DNA of 64,000 nt from Desulfobacteraceae bacterium UBA2174 (GTDB lineage: Bacteria; Desulfobacterota; Desulfobacteria; Desulfobacterales; UBA2174), in contig DCWA01000041.1 of assembly GCA_002327445.1 (NCBI GenBank), positions 183,025 to 247,024 on the forward strand. The letters run 5' to 3'. The notes beneath the pieces were generated by a model. The model did not search any database and was not told the origin of the DNA. It saw only the letters and a program-made list of their open reading frames with translations. The position numbers and the translations under genes are program-made. Positions 34,621 through 42,006 of the stretch are shown in pieces; the stretch's first letter is position 1; every line of letters begins with the position of its first letter.

Positions 34621-34750
34621 GACCCGCTCCTGGCATTCGTTTCCCCCCCTTTTGGTCGCCATCGACGGGGACCGAACGGATGGCCAAAGCACGGTAGAGC
34701 CATGGCGTGACACGCCCATCGCGGCGCTCACGCCATCTTCATTTTCTAAT

Positions 34751-34784
34751 TTGTCGTCAATCGTCGATCCCGATCGATTGACAA
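34751..34784 (+). promoter_or_regulatory. Leader hairpin abutting the rpmI ribosome-binding site
   Basis: TTGTC(GTC)AATCG pairs with CGATTGACAA, leaving a three-base bulge. The 3' arm runs into AAGGAG of rpmI. The position fits control of rpmI-rplT translation, which in E. coli and Bacillus is exerted by L20. Confidence 0.4.
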
Positions 34785-34797
34785 GGAGTTGCCGATC

Positions 34798-34995
34798 ATG
34801 CCGAAAATCAAGACCAACCGCGCCGCGGCAAAACGCTTCAAGCGCACCGGAACAGGCAAGTTCACGTACAACAAGAGCCACCACAGCCACATCCTCACCA
34901 GCAAGACCACCAAGCGCAAGCGCAGCCTGCGCAAGGGGCGGATCGTGGATCAAACCAACATGAAAGCCGTGCGGCGCCTTCTGCCCAACGGCTGA
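34798..34995 (+). CDS. rpmI: 50S ribosomal protein L35
   Basis: A 65-residue, strongly basic protein with the complete L35 pattern: [22 protein letters not shown], then a [18 protein letters not shown] core and a C-terminal [10 protein letters not shown]. The length is typical. It is a peripheral component of the large subunit. The ATG at 34798 has AAGGAG at good spacing, and the three-codon extension upstream is not needed. rplT follows after 96 bases, which contain a short CCGCA/TGCGG hairpin. Confidence 0.95.
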   Translation: MPKIKTNRAAAKRFKRTGTGKFTYNKSHHSHILTSKTTKRKRSLRKGRIVDQTNMKAVRRLLPNG

Positions 34996-35091
34996 AACAC
35001 CAGGCCGCATCGGTAAGCTGCGGTAGAAACGTCATCCGGTCGCCGTCGGCCATACGGTGCGCCGCCGGCGCCATGCTTCAAGGAGATCGTC

Positions 35092-35442
35092 ATGCGCGTA
35101 AAACGCGGATTCAAAGCAAGACACCGTCGCAACAAGGTTTTGGCGCAAGCCAAGGGGTTTCGGGGCGGCCACAGCAAGCTGTTTCGCACCGCCGCCGACA
35201 CCGTCGACCGTGCTTTAAACTACGCCTTTCGGGACCGGCGGGTTCGCAAGCGTGAATTCCGGCGCCTGTGGGTGGCCCGCATCAACGCCGCCGCACGGCT
35301 CAACGACCTGAGTTACAGCCGCTTCATGCATGGACTGAAGCTCGCCAACGTCGCCCTGGACCGCAAGGTCCTGGCCGAAATGGCCGTTTCTGACCCGGCC
35401 GGCTTCGCGCGCCTCGCCCGGCTGGCCGCCGAGCAGTCCTGA
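35092..35442 (+). CDS. rplT: 50S ribosomal protein L20
   Basis: A 116-residue L20 with its basic N-terminal rRNA-binding arm ([17 protein letters not shown]) and the helical C-terminal half ([30 protein letters not shown]). L20 binds 23S rRNA early in 50S assembly and, in other bacteria, represses rpmI-rplT translation. AAGGAGA precedes the ATG. The stop is followed by a 92-base gap before pheS. Confidence 0.96.
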   Translation: MRVKRGFKARHRRNKVLAQAKGFRGGHSKLFRTAADTVDRALNYAFRDRRVRKREFRRLWVARINAAARLNDLSYSRFMHGLKLANVALDRKVLAEMAVSDPAGFARLARLAAEQS

Positions 35443-35534
35443 TGCCTCCCGGCGGGGTGGCGCGTTCCGCCCCGCCGCACCGACCGACCCACCGGGCCGG
35501 CACCAACTCGCCAACTACGATCAGGCCCTTGACC

Positions 35535-36542
35535 GTGCAACAGACTCTCGAACAGATTCGCGCCGACGCCTTGCAGCGGCTGCAGACGGCCGCGGACCGG
35601 GAAGCCGTTCAAGCACTGAACGTCCAATTTCTCGGCCGCAAAGGTGTCTTGACGCAGTTTTTGCGGCAAATTTCCGCTCTGCCGCCGCCGGACCGTCCCG
35701 CCGCCGGCCAGGCCGCCAACCGTCTCAAGACCGAGCTCGAAGAGGCCCTGGCCGGACGTTTGGCCGCCATCGAAGCCGGTCAGCGGGCCGACGAAGACCG
35801 CATCGACATCACCCTGCCGGGGCGTCCGGCCCCCGCGGGCTGCCTGCATCCCCTGACGCAAATCAGCGTGGAAATCTGCGAAATTTTCGAACGCATGGGC
35901 TTCGACATCGCCGAAGGCCCGGAAGTTGAAACCGATTACTACAATTTCGAAGCCCTCAACATTCCCAAGGACCACCCCGCCCGGGACATGCAGGACACCT
36001 TCTACGTGTCCGACAACATCGTGCTGCGGACCCAGACGTCGCCCACCCAACCGAGGGTGATGGAACGGCAGCAGCCCCCGGTGCGCATCATCGCGCCGGG
36101 AAAAGTCTACCGCTGCGATTCTGACCTGACCCATACGCCGATGTTTCACCAGGTGGAGGGGCTGTTGGTGGACACCGATGTGTCCTTCGGGGATCTGAAA
36201 GGCGTTTTGACGGAATTCGTTCACCAAATCTTCGGTCCCCGGACCCCCCTGCGCTTTCGCCCGTCCTTCTTCCCCTTCACCGAACCGAGCGCCGAGGTGG
36301 ATATCGGCTGCACCATCTGTCGCGGCGCCGGCTGCCGGGTGTGTTCCAACACCGGCTGGCTGGAAATTCTCGGCTCGGGGATGGTGCATCCGGCGGTGTT
36401 TGAAAAAGTAGGCTACGACACGGACCGCTACTCGGGTTTCGCCTTCGGCATGGGGATCGAGCGCATCGCCATGCTCAAGTACGGGATCGACGATCTGCGC
36501 CGGTTCTTCGAAAACGATCTGCGGTTTTTGAGGCAATTTTAA
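35535..36542 (+). CDS. pheS: Phenylalanyl-tRNA synthetase alpha subunit
   Basis: About 335 residues of the class II catalytic subunit. Motif 2/3 regions are visible: FDIAEGPEVETDYYNFEALN, VLRTQTSPTQPRVME and the C-terminal FAFGMGIERIAMLKYGIDDLR (motif 3). The coiled-coil N-terminal arm that binds tRNA-Phe precedes them. An extra CTICRGAGCRVCSNTGW segment supplies the cysteine-rich insertion of some bacterial PheS. No ATG is available; GTG 35535 or TTG 35529 are the candidates, both with weak ribosome-binding sites. pheT follows after one base. Confidence 0.93.
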   Translation: MQQTLEQIRADALQRLQTAADREAVQALNVQFLGRKGVLTQFLRQISALPPPDRPAAGQAANRLKTELEEALAGRLAAIEAGQRADEDRIDITLPGRPAPAGCLHPLTQISVEICEIFERMGFDIAEGPEVETDYYNFEALNIPKDHPARDMQDTFYVSDNIVLRTQTSPTQPRVMERQQPPVRIIAPGKVYRCDSDLTHTPMFHQVEGLLVDTDVSFGDLKGVLTEFVHQIFGPRTPLRFRPSFFPFTEPSAEVDIGCTICRGAGCRVCSNTGWLEILGSGMVHPAVFEKVGYDTDRYSGFAFGMGIERIAMLKYGIDDLRRFFENDLRFLRQF

Positions 36543-36543
36543 G

Positions 36544-38976
36544 ATGAAGGTCAGTTGGAGCTGGTTGACCCGGTACGTCGACGTCGATTTGACCCCGGCA
36601 CAGGTGGCCGAGGCCCTGACTTTGGTCGGTTTGGAGGTCGCCTCCGTCACCGATCGCTACGGGTTCCTGGAAACGGTCCGGGTTGGGCGAATCGTCCAGG
36701 TCGGCCCCCATCCCCGCGCCGACCGGCTCAAGTGCTGTCAAGTGGACATCGGCGACCGGACGCTCACCGTCGTTTGCGGCGCCCCCAACGCGGCGGCCGG
36801 CTGCCTGGCGCCCTGCGCTCTGCCGGGAACGGAAATGCCCGGAGGCCGGCCTCTCAGAGCCGAAGCGGTGCGCGGTGTGACCTCCGAGGGCATGCTGTGC
36901 AGCGCCTTCGAACTGGGCCTGGGCGCCGACGCCAGCGGCCTGATGATCCTGGACGACCGTCTTCCCGTCGGCACCCCGCTCCACCGGGCCCTGGACCTGA
37001 GCGACCCGGTGCTCGAGATCGAACTGACGCCCAACCGACCGGACTGCTTGAGCATCCTGGGCATCGCCCGCGAGGTGGCGGCCATCTGCGGAAAAGCGTT
37101 GGTGGCCCCGCCGGTACCGGCACTGCCGGAGGGCGACGATATCCACCGTGAAACATCGGTCGAAATCCTCGCCCCGGACCACTGCCCCAGGTACACGGCC
37201 CGGCTGCTCTTCGAGGTCACCGTCGGCCCCTCTCCGGACTGGCTCCAGGACCGGCTGCGATCGGTGGATCTGAAGCCGATCAACAACGTGGTGGATGTGA
37301 CCAACTTCGTGATGATGGAACTCGGCCAGCCGCTCCACGCCTTCGATTTCGACCGGCTACGGGGCCGGCGCATCGTGGTGCGGACCGCCGCGGAAGGCGA
37401 GCCCTTCGTCACCCTGGACCAAAAGCAGCGACGCCTCACCGCCGACACCCTGATGATCTGCGACGCCGAAGGTCCGGTGGGGATCGGCGGGGTCATGGGC
37501 GGGCTGGACTCGGAGATCCAGCCCACCACCACCCGGGTTTTGCTGGAAAGCGCCTGCTTCGACCCCGTTTCCATCCGCAAGACGGCCAAACGCTTCAACC
37601 TGGCCACCGACGCGGCCTACCGCTTCGAACGCGGCGTCGATCCCCACGGTACCCTCAACGCCCTGGACCGCGCCGCGGCCCTGATCCAGGAAGTGGCGGG
37701 GGGACGTCTCGTCCCGGGGCACATCGACGTTCATCCCCGGCCGGCGCCCCGGACCGTCATCGCGCTGGATGTCCACCGGGCCAACCGGCACCTGGGCACC
37801 GACCTCACCGCCGGCCGGATGAAGACCCTGCTGGAGGAGATCGGGTTCCAGGTTTCGAACCGGGATGCCACCCGCATAGAAGTCCAGGTACCCTCGTTCC
37901 GGGTCGATGTCTCGCGGGGCGAGGACATCACCGAAGAGATCGCCCGGCGCCATGGATACGAGAAGATCGCCACCACCCATCCCTCGCTGCCCGCCGCGGG
38001 GAGGCGCCCGGCAACCGCCTTCGCCCTGCGCCAGCACCTGCGGGTGCGGATGGCCGGTCTCGGCTTTGCCGAGGTGATCACCTACAGCTTCGTCCATCGG
38101 CAGAGCAGCGACCGGCTGCGTCTGGCGCCCGACGATCCGCGGCGGTGCGAAGTGGCGGTCCGCAACCCTCTGAGCGAAGACCAGGCGGTGATGCGCACCT
38201 CGCTGCTGCCGGGTCTGCTGGAGACCGCATCACGCAATATCTCCATGGGAAACAGGCACTTGAAGCTCTTCGAGGTCGGCAATATCTTCGTGGCCACCGG
38301 TGGCGGTGCCGAACGCCTGCCCGAGGAGACGCAGATGCTCGCCGCCTTGTGGACCGGCCAACGCCAGGATGAGCACTGGGCCCAGGACCGGCAGGAGCGC
38401 CAGGCGCCCTGCGACTTTTTCGACCTCAAGGGCGCGCTGGAGGCCCTGCTCGATCGCCTGGGGGTGGAGGGCATACGGTTCACCGCCCTGCCGGCGGCGC
38501 AATGCGACTGCACCCGGCCCGGGCACAGCGCCTGGATCAACGTCGATGAGGATCGGCTCGGCCTCATCGGCGAGGTGCATCCGGATACCCGGATCGCCTA
38601 TGATCTCAAGCAACCGGCCTTCGTCTTCGAACTGAACCTCCCGCTGCTGGCCAGCCGGATGACCACCGGGCGTCAAAGCCGGCCGATCCCGCGGTTTCCG
38701 GCCATTGCCCGGGATCTGACGCTCATCGTCGACGCATCGGTGGAAAGCGCCCGGTTGGCCGAAGCCATCCAGGCGGCCGACGAGCCGCTGGTGGAAAGCG
38801 TGACCCTCTTCGACCAGTATATCGGCGATCCGATTCCCCGGGGTCGCAAGAGCGTCTCGTTCCGGATCACGTATCGCAGTGATCAGGGCACACTGGCCGA
38901 CGAGCAGATCAACCCGTTGCACCAAAAGATCACCGAGCGGTTGCTGGCGGGCTTCGGCGCCGCTTTACCGACCTGA
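36544..38976 (+). CDS. pheT: Phenylalanyl-tRNA synthetase beta subunit
   Basis: An 810-residue subunit of full length. Order of domains: N-terminal EMAP-like tRNA-binding region (VGRIVQVGPHPRADRLKCCQVDIG, residues about 42-65), B3/B4 editing domain near 210-380 with RFERGVDPHGT, B5 at 400-475, the core catalytic-like domain containing MRTSLLPGLLETASRN, and the C-terminal ferredoxin-fold anticodon-binding domain (RFPAIARDLTLIVD, from about 718). It forms the alpha2-beta2 enzyme with PheS. It starts at the ATG just after the pheS stop. A palindromic repeat lies right behind its stop codon. Confidence 0.95.
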   Translation: MKVSWSWLTRYVDVDLTPAQVAEALTLVGLEVASVTDRYGFLETVRVGRIVQVGPHPRADRLKCCQVDIGDRTLTVVCGAPNAAAGCLAPCALPGTEMPGGRPLRAEAVRGVTSEGMLCSAFELGLGADASGLMILDDRLPVGTPLHRALDLSDPVLEIELTPNRPDCLSILGIAREVAAICGKALVAPPVPALPEGDDIHRETSVEILAPDHCPRYTARLLFEVTVGPSPDWLQDRLRSVDLKPINNVVDVTNFVMMELGQPLHAFDFDRLRGRRIVVRTAAEGEPFVTLDQKQRRLTADTLMICDAEGPVGIGGVMGGLDSEIQPTTTRVLLESACFDPVSIRKTAKRFNLATDAAYRFERGVDPHGTLNALDRAAALIQEVAGGRLVPGHIDVHPRPAPRTVIALDVHRANRHLGTDLTAGRMKTLLEEIGFQVSNRDATRIEVQVPSFRVDVSRGEDITEEIARRHGYEKIATTHPSLPAAGRRPATAFALRQHLRVRMAGLGFAEVITYSFVHRQSSDRLRLAPDDPRRCEVAVRNPLSEDQAVMRTSLLPGLLETASRNISMGNRHLKLFEVGNIFVATGGGAERLPEETQMLAALWTGQRQDEHWAQDRQERQAPCDFFDLKGALEALLDRLGVEGIRFTALPAAQCDCTRPGHSAWINVDEDRLGLIGEVHPDTRIAYDLKQPAFVFELNLPLLASRMTTGRQSRPIPRFPAIARDLTLIVDASVESARLAEAIQAADEPLVESVTLFDQYIGDPIPRGRKSVSFRITYRSDQGTLADEQINPLHQKITERLLAGFGAALPT

Positions 38977-38985
38977 CCCAAAAAG

Positions 38986-39141
38986 TGATGAGTTCGTAAG
39001 AAGTCGTCAAATGGGACGGCACAGTAAAAAGCTCCAGATGCAAGGCGCGCGAAGCTTGAGGAATGAGGCGTACATAGAAGTACTCCGCAATGACGCAAGA
39101 TGAAGCGCAACGCCGCAGATGGACTTTTTACGAAGCCGTCA
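38986..39141. repeat. About 156-bp imperfect palindromic element downstream of pheT
   Basis: The ends TGATGAGTTCGTAAGAAGTC (38986-39005) and GACTTTTTACGAAGCCGTCA (39122-39141) are inverted repeats matching at 16 of 20 positions. Inside are GTAAAAAG / CTTTTTAC and a central GTAC-ATAGAA-GTAC. I recognise the family of sequence from Desulfosarcina-type genomes, where it recurs and gives spurious ORF translations (reverse frame reading LRHCGVLLCTPHSSSF). It has no transposase and is probably a REP/MITE-like dispersed element. Confidence 0.65.
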
Positions 39142-39182
39142 AAAGTGCGCCGCGCCCGACGGCGGGGCCCCGAGTCGGCGGC

Positions 39183-39539
39183 ATGAACGAATCATCGGCC
39201 CACTCCCATCCGGATGCGACCAAGCGCTACTACCGGGTTCGCGAAGCCAGCGCGATCACCGGCGTGCCCGGCTACGTGCTGCGCTTCTGGGAAAGCGAAT
39301 TTCCGGCGCTCAAGCCCAGACGCACCGCATCCGGCCACCGGCTCTACCGCGACGGCGACCTGTCCCTGATCCTCAAGATCAAGCGCCTGCTTTACGATCA
39401 GCACTTCACCATCGCCGGCGCCCGTCAGCACCTGGCGGCGGCATCCGCTCCTTCCAGCGCACCTGTCGACCAGGAAATGCTCGCCCGGATCTACCGGGAA
39501 CTGAAGCAACTCCGGGGGATGCTGGACGATTCCACCTGA
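39183..39539 (+). CDS. MerR-family transcriptional regulator
   Basis: A 118-residue regulator. The winged-helix MerR domain is clear: YYRVREASAITGVPGYVLRFWESEFPALKPRRTASGHRLYRDGDLSLI, with the invariant RFWE and RxYRD elements. A short coiled-coil tail (EMLARIYRELKQLRGML) provides dimerisation. There is no cysteine-rich metal-binding tail. The ATG at 39183 was chosen: the 31 codons upstream in the same frame come from the palindromic element. In many delta-proteobacteria a MerR gene of this type sits behind pheT, but its regulon is unknown. Confidence 0.83.
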   Translation: MNESSAHSHPDATKRYYRVREASAITGVPGYVLRFWESEFPALKPRRTASGHRLYRDGDLSLILKIKRLLYDQHFTIAGARQHLAAASAPSSAPVDQEMLARIYRELKQLRGMLDDST

Positions 39540-39546
39540 AAATGTA

Positions 39547-39575
39547 TTGACAAGTGCCCGCGACTGGCTTAGAAA
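39547..39575 (+). promoter_or_regulatory. Promoter of tRNA-Gly
   Basis: Perfect TTGACA (39547-39552), 17 bases, TAGAAA (39570-39575). It is placed about 15 bases before the mature tRNA 5' end and is among the best promoters in the window. Confidence 0.65.
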
Positions 39576-39589
39576 AGCTAATTTGGTAA

Positions 39590-39665
39590 GCGGGCATAAC
39601 TCAGCTGGTAGAGTACAAGCTTCCCAAGCTTGGAGTCGCGAGTTCGAATCTCGTTGCCCGCTCCA
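39590..39665 (+). tRNA. tRNA-Gly (anticodon CCC)
   Basis: A 76-base tRNA with encoded CCA. Acceptor arms GCGGGCA and TGCCCGC pair, with one G-U pair. The anticodon stem CAAGC/GCTTG holds loop TTCCCAA (anticodon 39623-39625) and the T arm contains GTTCGAATC. CCC decodes GGG glycine. It is a single gene in the gap between merR and rimP. Confidence 0.95.
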
Positions 39666-39822
39666 AAACGAAGTCCCGCCTTTCATGGAAAGTCGGTTGG
39701 CCATGAGGGGTTTTTCTGTTGCGGTAGATTTTCGAGCGCATCGTCAGGAGCAAGGTTCCGATGAAAAGGTAACCCCCTCAAGGTTTGAGTTGCGGCTGTA
39801 GCCATCGAAATCTACCTCACGG

Positions 39823-39852
39823 AAAAACGGGCAAATGCCCGTTTTTTGTTTT
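39823..39852 (+). terminator. Intrinsic terminator before rimP
   Basis: AAAAACGGGC and GCCCGTTTTT form a 10-bp perfect stem around AAAT, directly followed by further T residues. It ends the tRNA-Gly transcript, just ahead of rimP. Upstream of it (39693-39813) are nested inverted repeats. Confidence 0.85.
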
Positions 39853-39872
39853 TGGAAAACAGGGTTATCTAT

Positions 39873-40382
39873 TTGAAACAAAAGAAAAAAAATATTATCG
39901 GGGCACCATTGCCGCCCTCCTTGCCGCCGGCGGTGGTGGTTGAGGAGGTTCGGCGCCATGCGGAACCGCTGTGCGCCGACGCCGGCTATGACCTGGTGCA
40001 TTGCGAATTCCAGCGCGAACCGGCCGGCGCCACCCTGCGCCTGTACATCGACAAACCCGGAGGCGTGAGCCTGGACGACTGCGCGCAGATCAGCCGCCAC
40101 CTCAGCGATGTGCTCGACGCGGTCCTCGACGAACACATCGGCCCTTACAATCTTGAGGTTTCCTCTCCGGGGGCGGATCGTCCCATCAGCCGCCCGGAGG
40201 ATTTCCAGCGTTTTGCCGGTCATCCCGTGCGCGTCAAGGTGGCCAGGGCCATCGGGGGGCGCAAAAATTTCACCGGCCGCATCGCGGGGATGGCCGATGG
40301 CCGGGTGGCCCTGGAACTGGCGGATGCAACGGTAACCCTGGCCCTCGAGGACATCGTCCGGGCCCGATTGATGGCCGACTGA
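39873..40382 (+). CDS. rimP: Ribosome maturation factor RimP
   Basis: About 169 residues. RimP assists 30S assembly. Family elements are visible: AEPLCADAGYDLVHCEFQ, LRLYIDKPGGVSLDDCAQISR and YNLEVSSPGADRPISRPEDF, then the Sm-like C-terminal barrel (GRIAGMADGRVALEL). No ATG is present in front; TTG 39873 with AGGG eight bases earlier is the best start, giving a short basic N-terminal tail, whereas later GTG codons would cut conserved residues. It is first in the rimP-nusA-infB operon. Confidence 0.87.
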   Translation: MKQKKKNIIGAPLPPSLPPAVVVEEVRRHAEPLCADAGYDLVHCEFQREPAGATLRLYIDKPGGVSLDDCAQISRHLSDVLDAVLDEHIGPYNLEVSSPGADRPISRPEDFQRFAGHPVRVKVARAIGGRKNFTGRIAGMADGRVALELADATVTLALEDIVRARLMAD

Positions 40383-40422
40383 CGGCCCCTTGGCCACCGG
40401 CCCGACAGAATGGAGACAGCGG

Positions 40423-41883
40423 ATGCTTATCTCGGATATCAAACGCGTCGTTGATCAGGTGAGCCGGGACCGCGGCATCGACCGCGAGGTGCTCATCAAG
40501 GCGCTGGAGGAGGCCTTGCGGTCGGCCGCCCGCAAGCGTTTCGGCAACAAGGCGGACATCGAGGTCCAGTACAACGAGGAAAACGGCGAGATCGAGGTTT
40601 TCCAGTTCAAAGAGGTGGTGGAAACCATCACCGAACCGGACGTTCAGATCAGCCTCAGCCAGGGCCGGCAACTGGATCCCGACTGCGAGGTGGGTGACAG
40701 TCTGGGGACGAAGATGGATACCACCACCTTCGGCCGCATCGCCGCCCAGAGCGCCAAGCAGGTCATCATTCAGAAGATGAAGGACGCCGAGCGCGACGCC
40801 GTCTATGCCGCCTTCATCGACCGCAAGGGCGAACTGATCAACGGCATCGTCCAGCGCATCGACCGCGGCGACATCATCGTCAACCTGGGCACCACCGAGG
40901 GCATCGTCCCCACCCGCGAACAGGTCCCGCGGGAGAGCTATCGCCGCGGAGACCGGATCCGGGCCTACATCATGGATGTCCTCTACGACACCCGGGGCCC
41001 CCAGATCGTCATGTCCCGAACCCACCCCAATTTCCTGGTCCAGTTGTTCAAGACCGAGGTGCCGGAAATCGCCGAAGGCATCGTCACGATCATGGCGGTA
41101 GCCCGGGAGGCGGGGGTGCGCACCAAGATCGCCGTCTCTTCCAACGATTCGGATATCGATCCGGTGGGCGCCTGCGTGGGCATGAAGGGAAGCCGGGTGC
41201 AGAGCGTGGTCCAGGAGCTGCGCGGAGAAAAAATCGACATCATCCCATGGCACGTCGATCCGGCCAAGTTCGTCTGCAACGCCTTGGCACCGGCGGAGAT
41301 TTCAAGGGTGATCATCGATGAGGAAAACCGCGCGATGGAAGTCATCGTCCCCGACGAACACCTGTCCATCGCCATCGGCAAACGGGGACAGAACGTGCGC
41401 CTCGCCTCCAAACTGACCAAATGGCATCTGGACGTGATCAGTGAAACCAAGTACAGCCAGGCCATGCGGGACGGATACGACTCGCTGGTCGCCGTGCCCG
41501 GCATCAGCATCAGCCTGGCCGATACCCTTTACGAGATGGGCTTTTTCTCCGCCGAGGAGCTGAGCCATGCCAGCGTCGAGGACCTCTCCCAGGTTCGGGA
41601 GCTGGACCCCGAAAAGGCTGCCGAATTGATCCGCAACGCCGCCACCGCCGCCGTCGCGAGCGCCAAACCGCCAGCCGCCGCCGAAACGGAAACCGTCGGC
41701 GAAATTTTGGCCGAAGCGGGAACCGAGGCCGAAAAAGCGGAGCAAGCGGAGGAAGCGGACTCGCCGGGTGTCCCGGCGGCATCCCTGACCGCAGCGCCGG
41801 ATCCGGCCAGCGATCCGGAGACGGAGACGCGGGAAGAGACTCAGGGAGACGAAGAAAACGGCGCGGCGCCGGAAACCGATTGA
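40423..41883 (+). CDS. nusA: Transcription termination/antitermination factor NusA
   Basis: A 486-residue NusA. The N-terminal RNA-polymerase-binding domain (DIKRVVDQVSRDRGIDREVLIKALEEAL) is followed by an S1 domain (INGIVQRIDRGDIIVNLG, about 130-195), two KH domains (with VGMKGSRVQ near 255 and IAIGKRGQNVRLASKLT near 320), a helix-hairpin-helix-like repeat, and an acidic, alanine-rich tail. The ATG at 40423 is preceded by TGGAGA. It is followed by infB after 123 bases, with no ylxR gene between them. It controls pausing and termination. Confidence 0.94.
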   Translation: MLISDIKRVVDQVSRDRGIDREVLIKALEEALRSAARKRFGNKADIEVQYNEENGEIEVFQFKEVVETITEPDVQISLSQGRQLDPDCEVGDSLGTKMDTTTFGRIAAQSAKQVIIQKMKDAERDAVYAAFIDRKGELINGIVQRIDRGDIIVNLGTTEGIVPTREQVPRESYRRGDRIRAYIMDVLYDTRGPQIVMSRTHPNFLVQLFKTEVPEIAEGIVTIMAVAREAGVRTKIAVSSNDSDIDPVGACVGMKGSRVQSVVQELRGEKIDIIPWHVDPAKFVCNALAPAEISRVIIDEENRAMEVIVPDEHLSIAIGKRGQNVRLASKLTKWHLDVISETKYSQAMRDGYDSLVAVPGISISLADTLYEMGFFSAEELSHASVEDLSQVRELDPEKAAELIRNAATAAVASAKPPAAAETETVGEILAEAGTEAEKAEQAEEADSPGVPAASLTAAPDPASDPETETREETQGDEENGAAPETD

Positions 41884-42006
41884 TATTCTTGCAAAACGCG
41901 GCATGCCAAGAGCGGAAAATCCGCGTTGGCGAAACGAAGGCAGAACCCAACCGACCGGTCAACCGACGGTCGAACGCGTGATCCAAGCCGGATTGAGGGG
42001 GAATGG

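Noticed and set aside
38883..39110. Small minus-strand ORF with LRHCGVLLCTPHSSSF
   Set aside because: It is the well-known false translation of the palindromic repeat, not a gene.
39090..39182. N-terminal extension of the merR ORF
   Set aside because: These 31 codons come from the palindromic element and flanking DNA; the regulator begins at the ATG of 39183.
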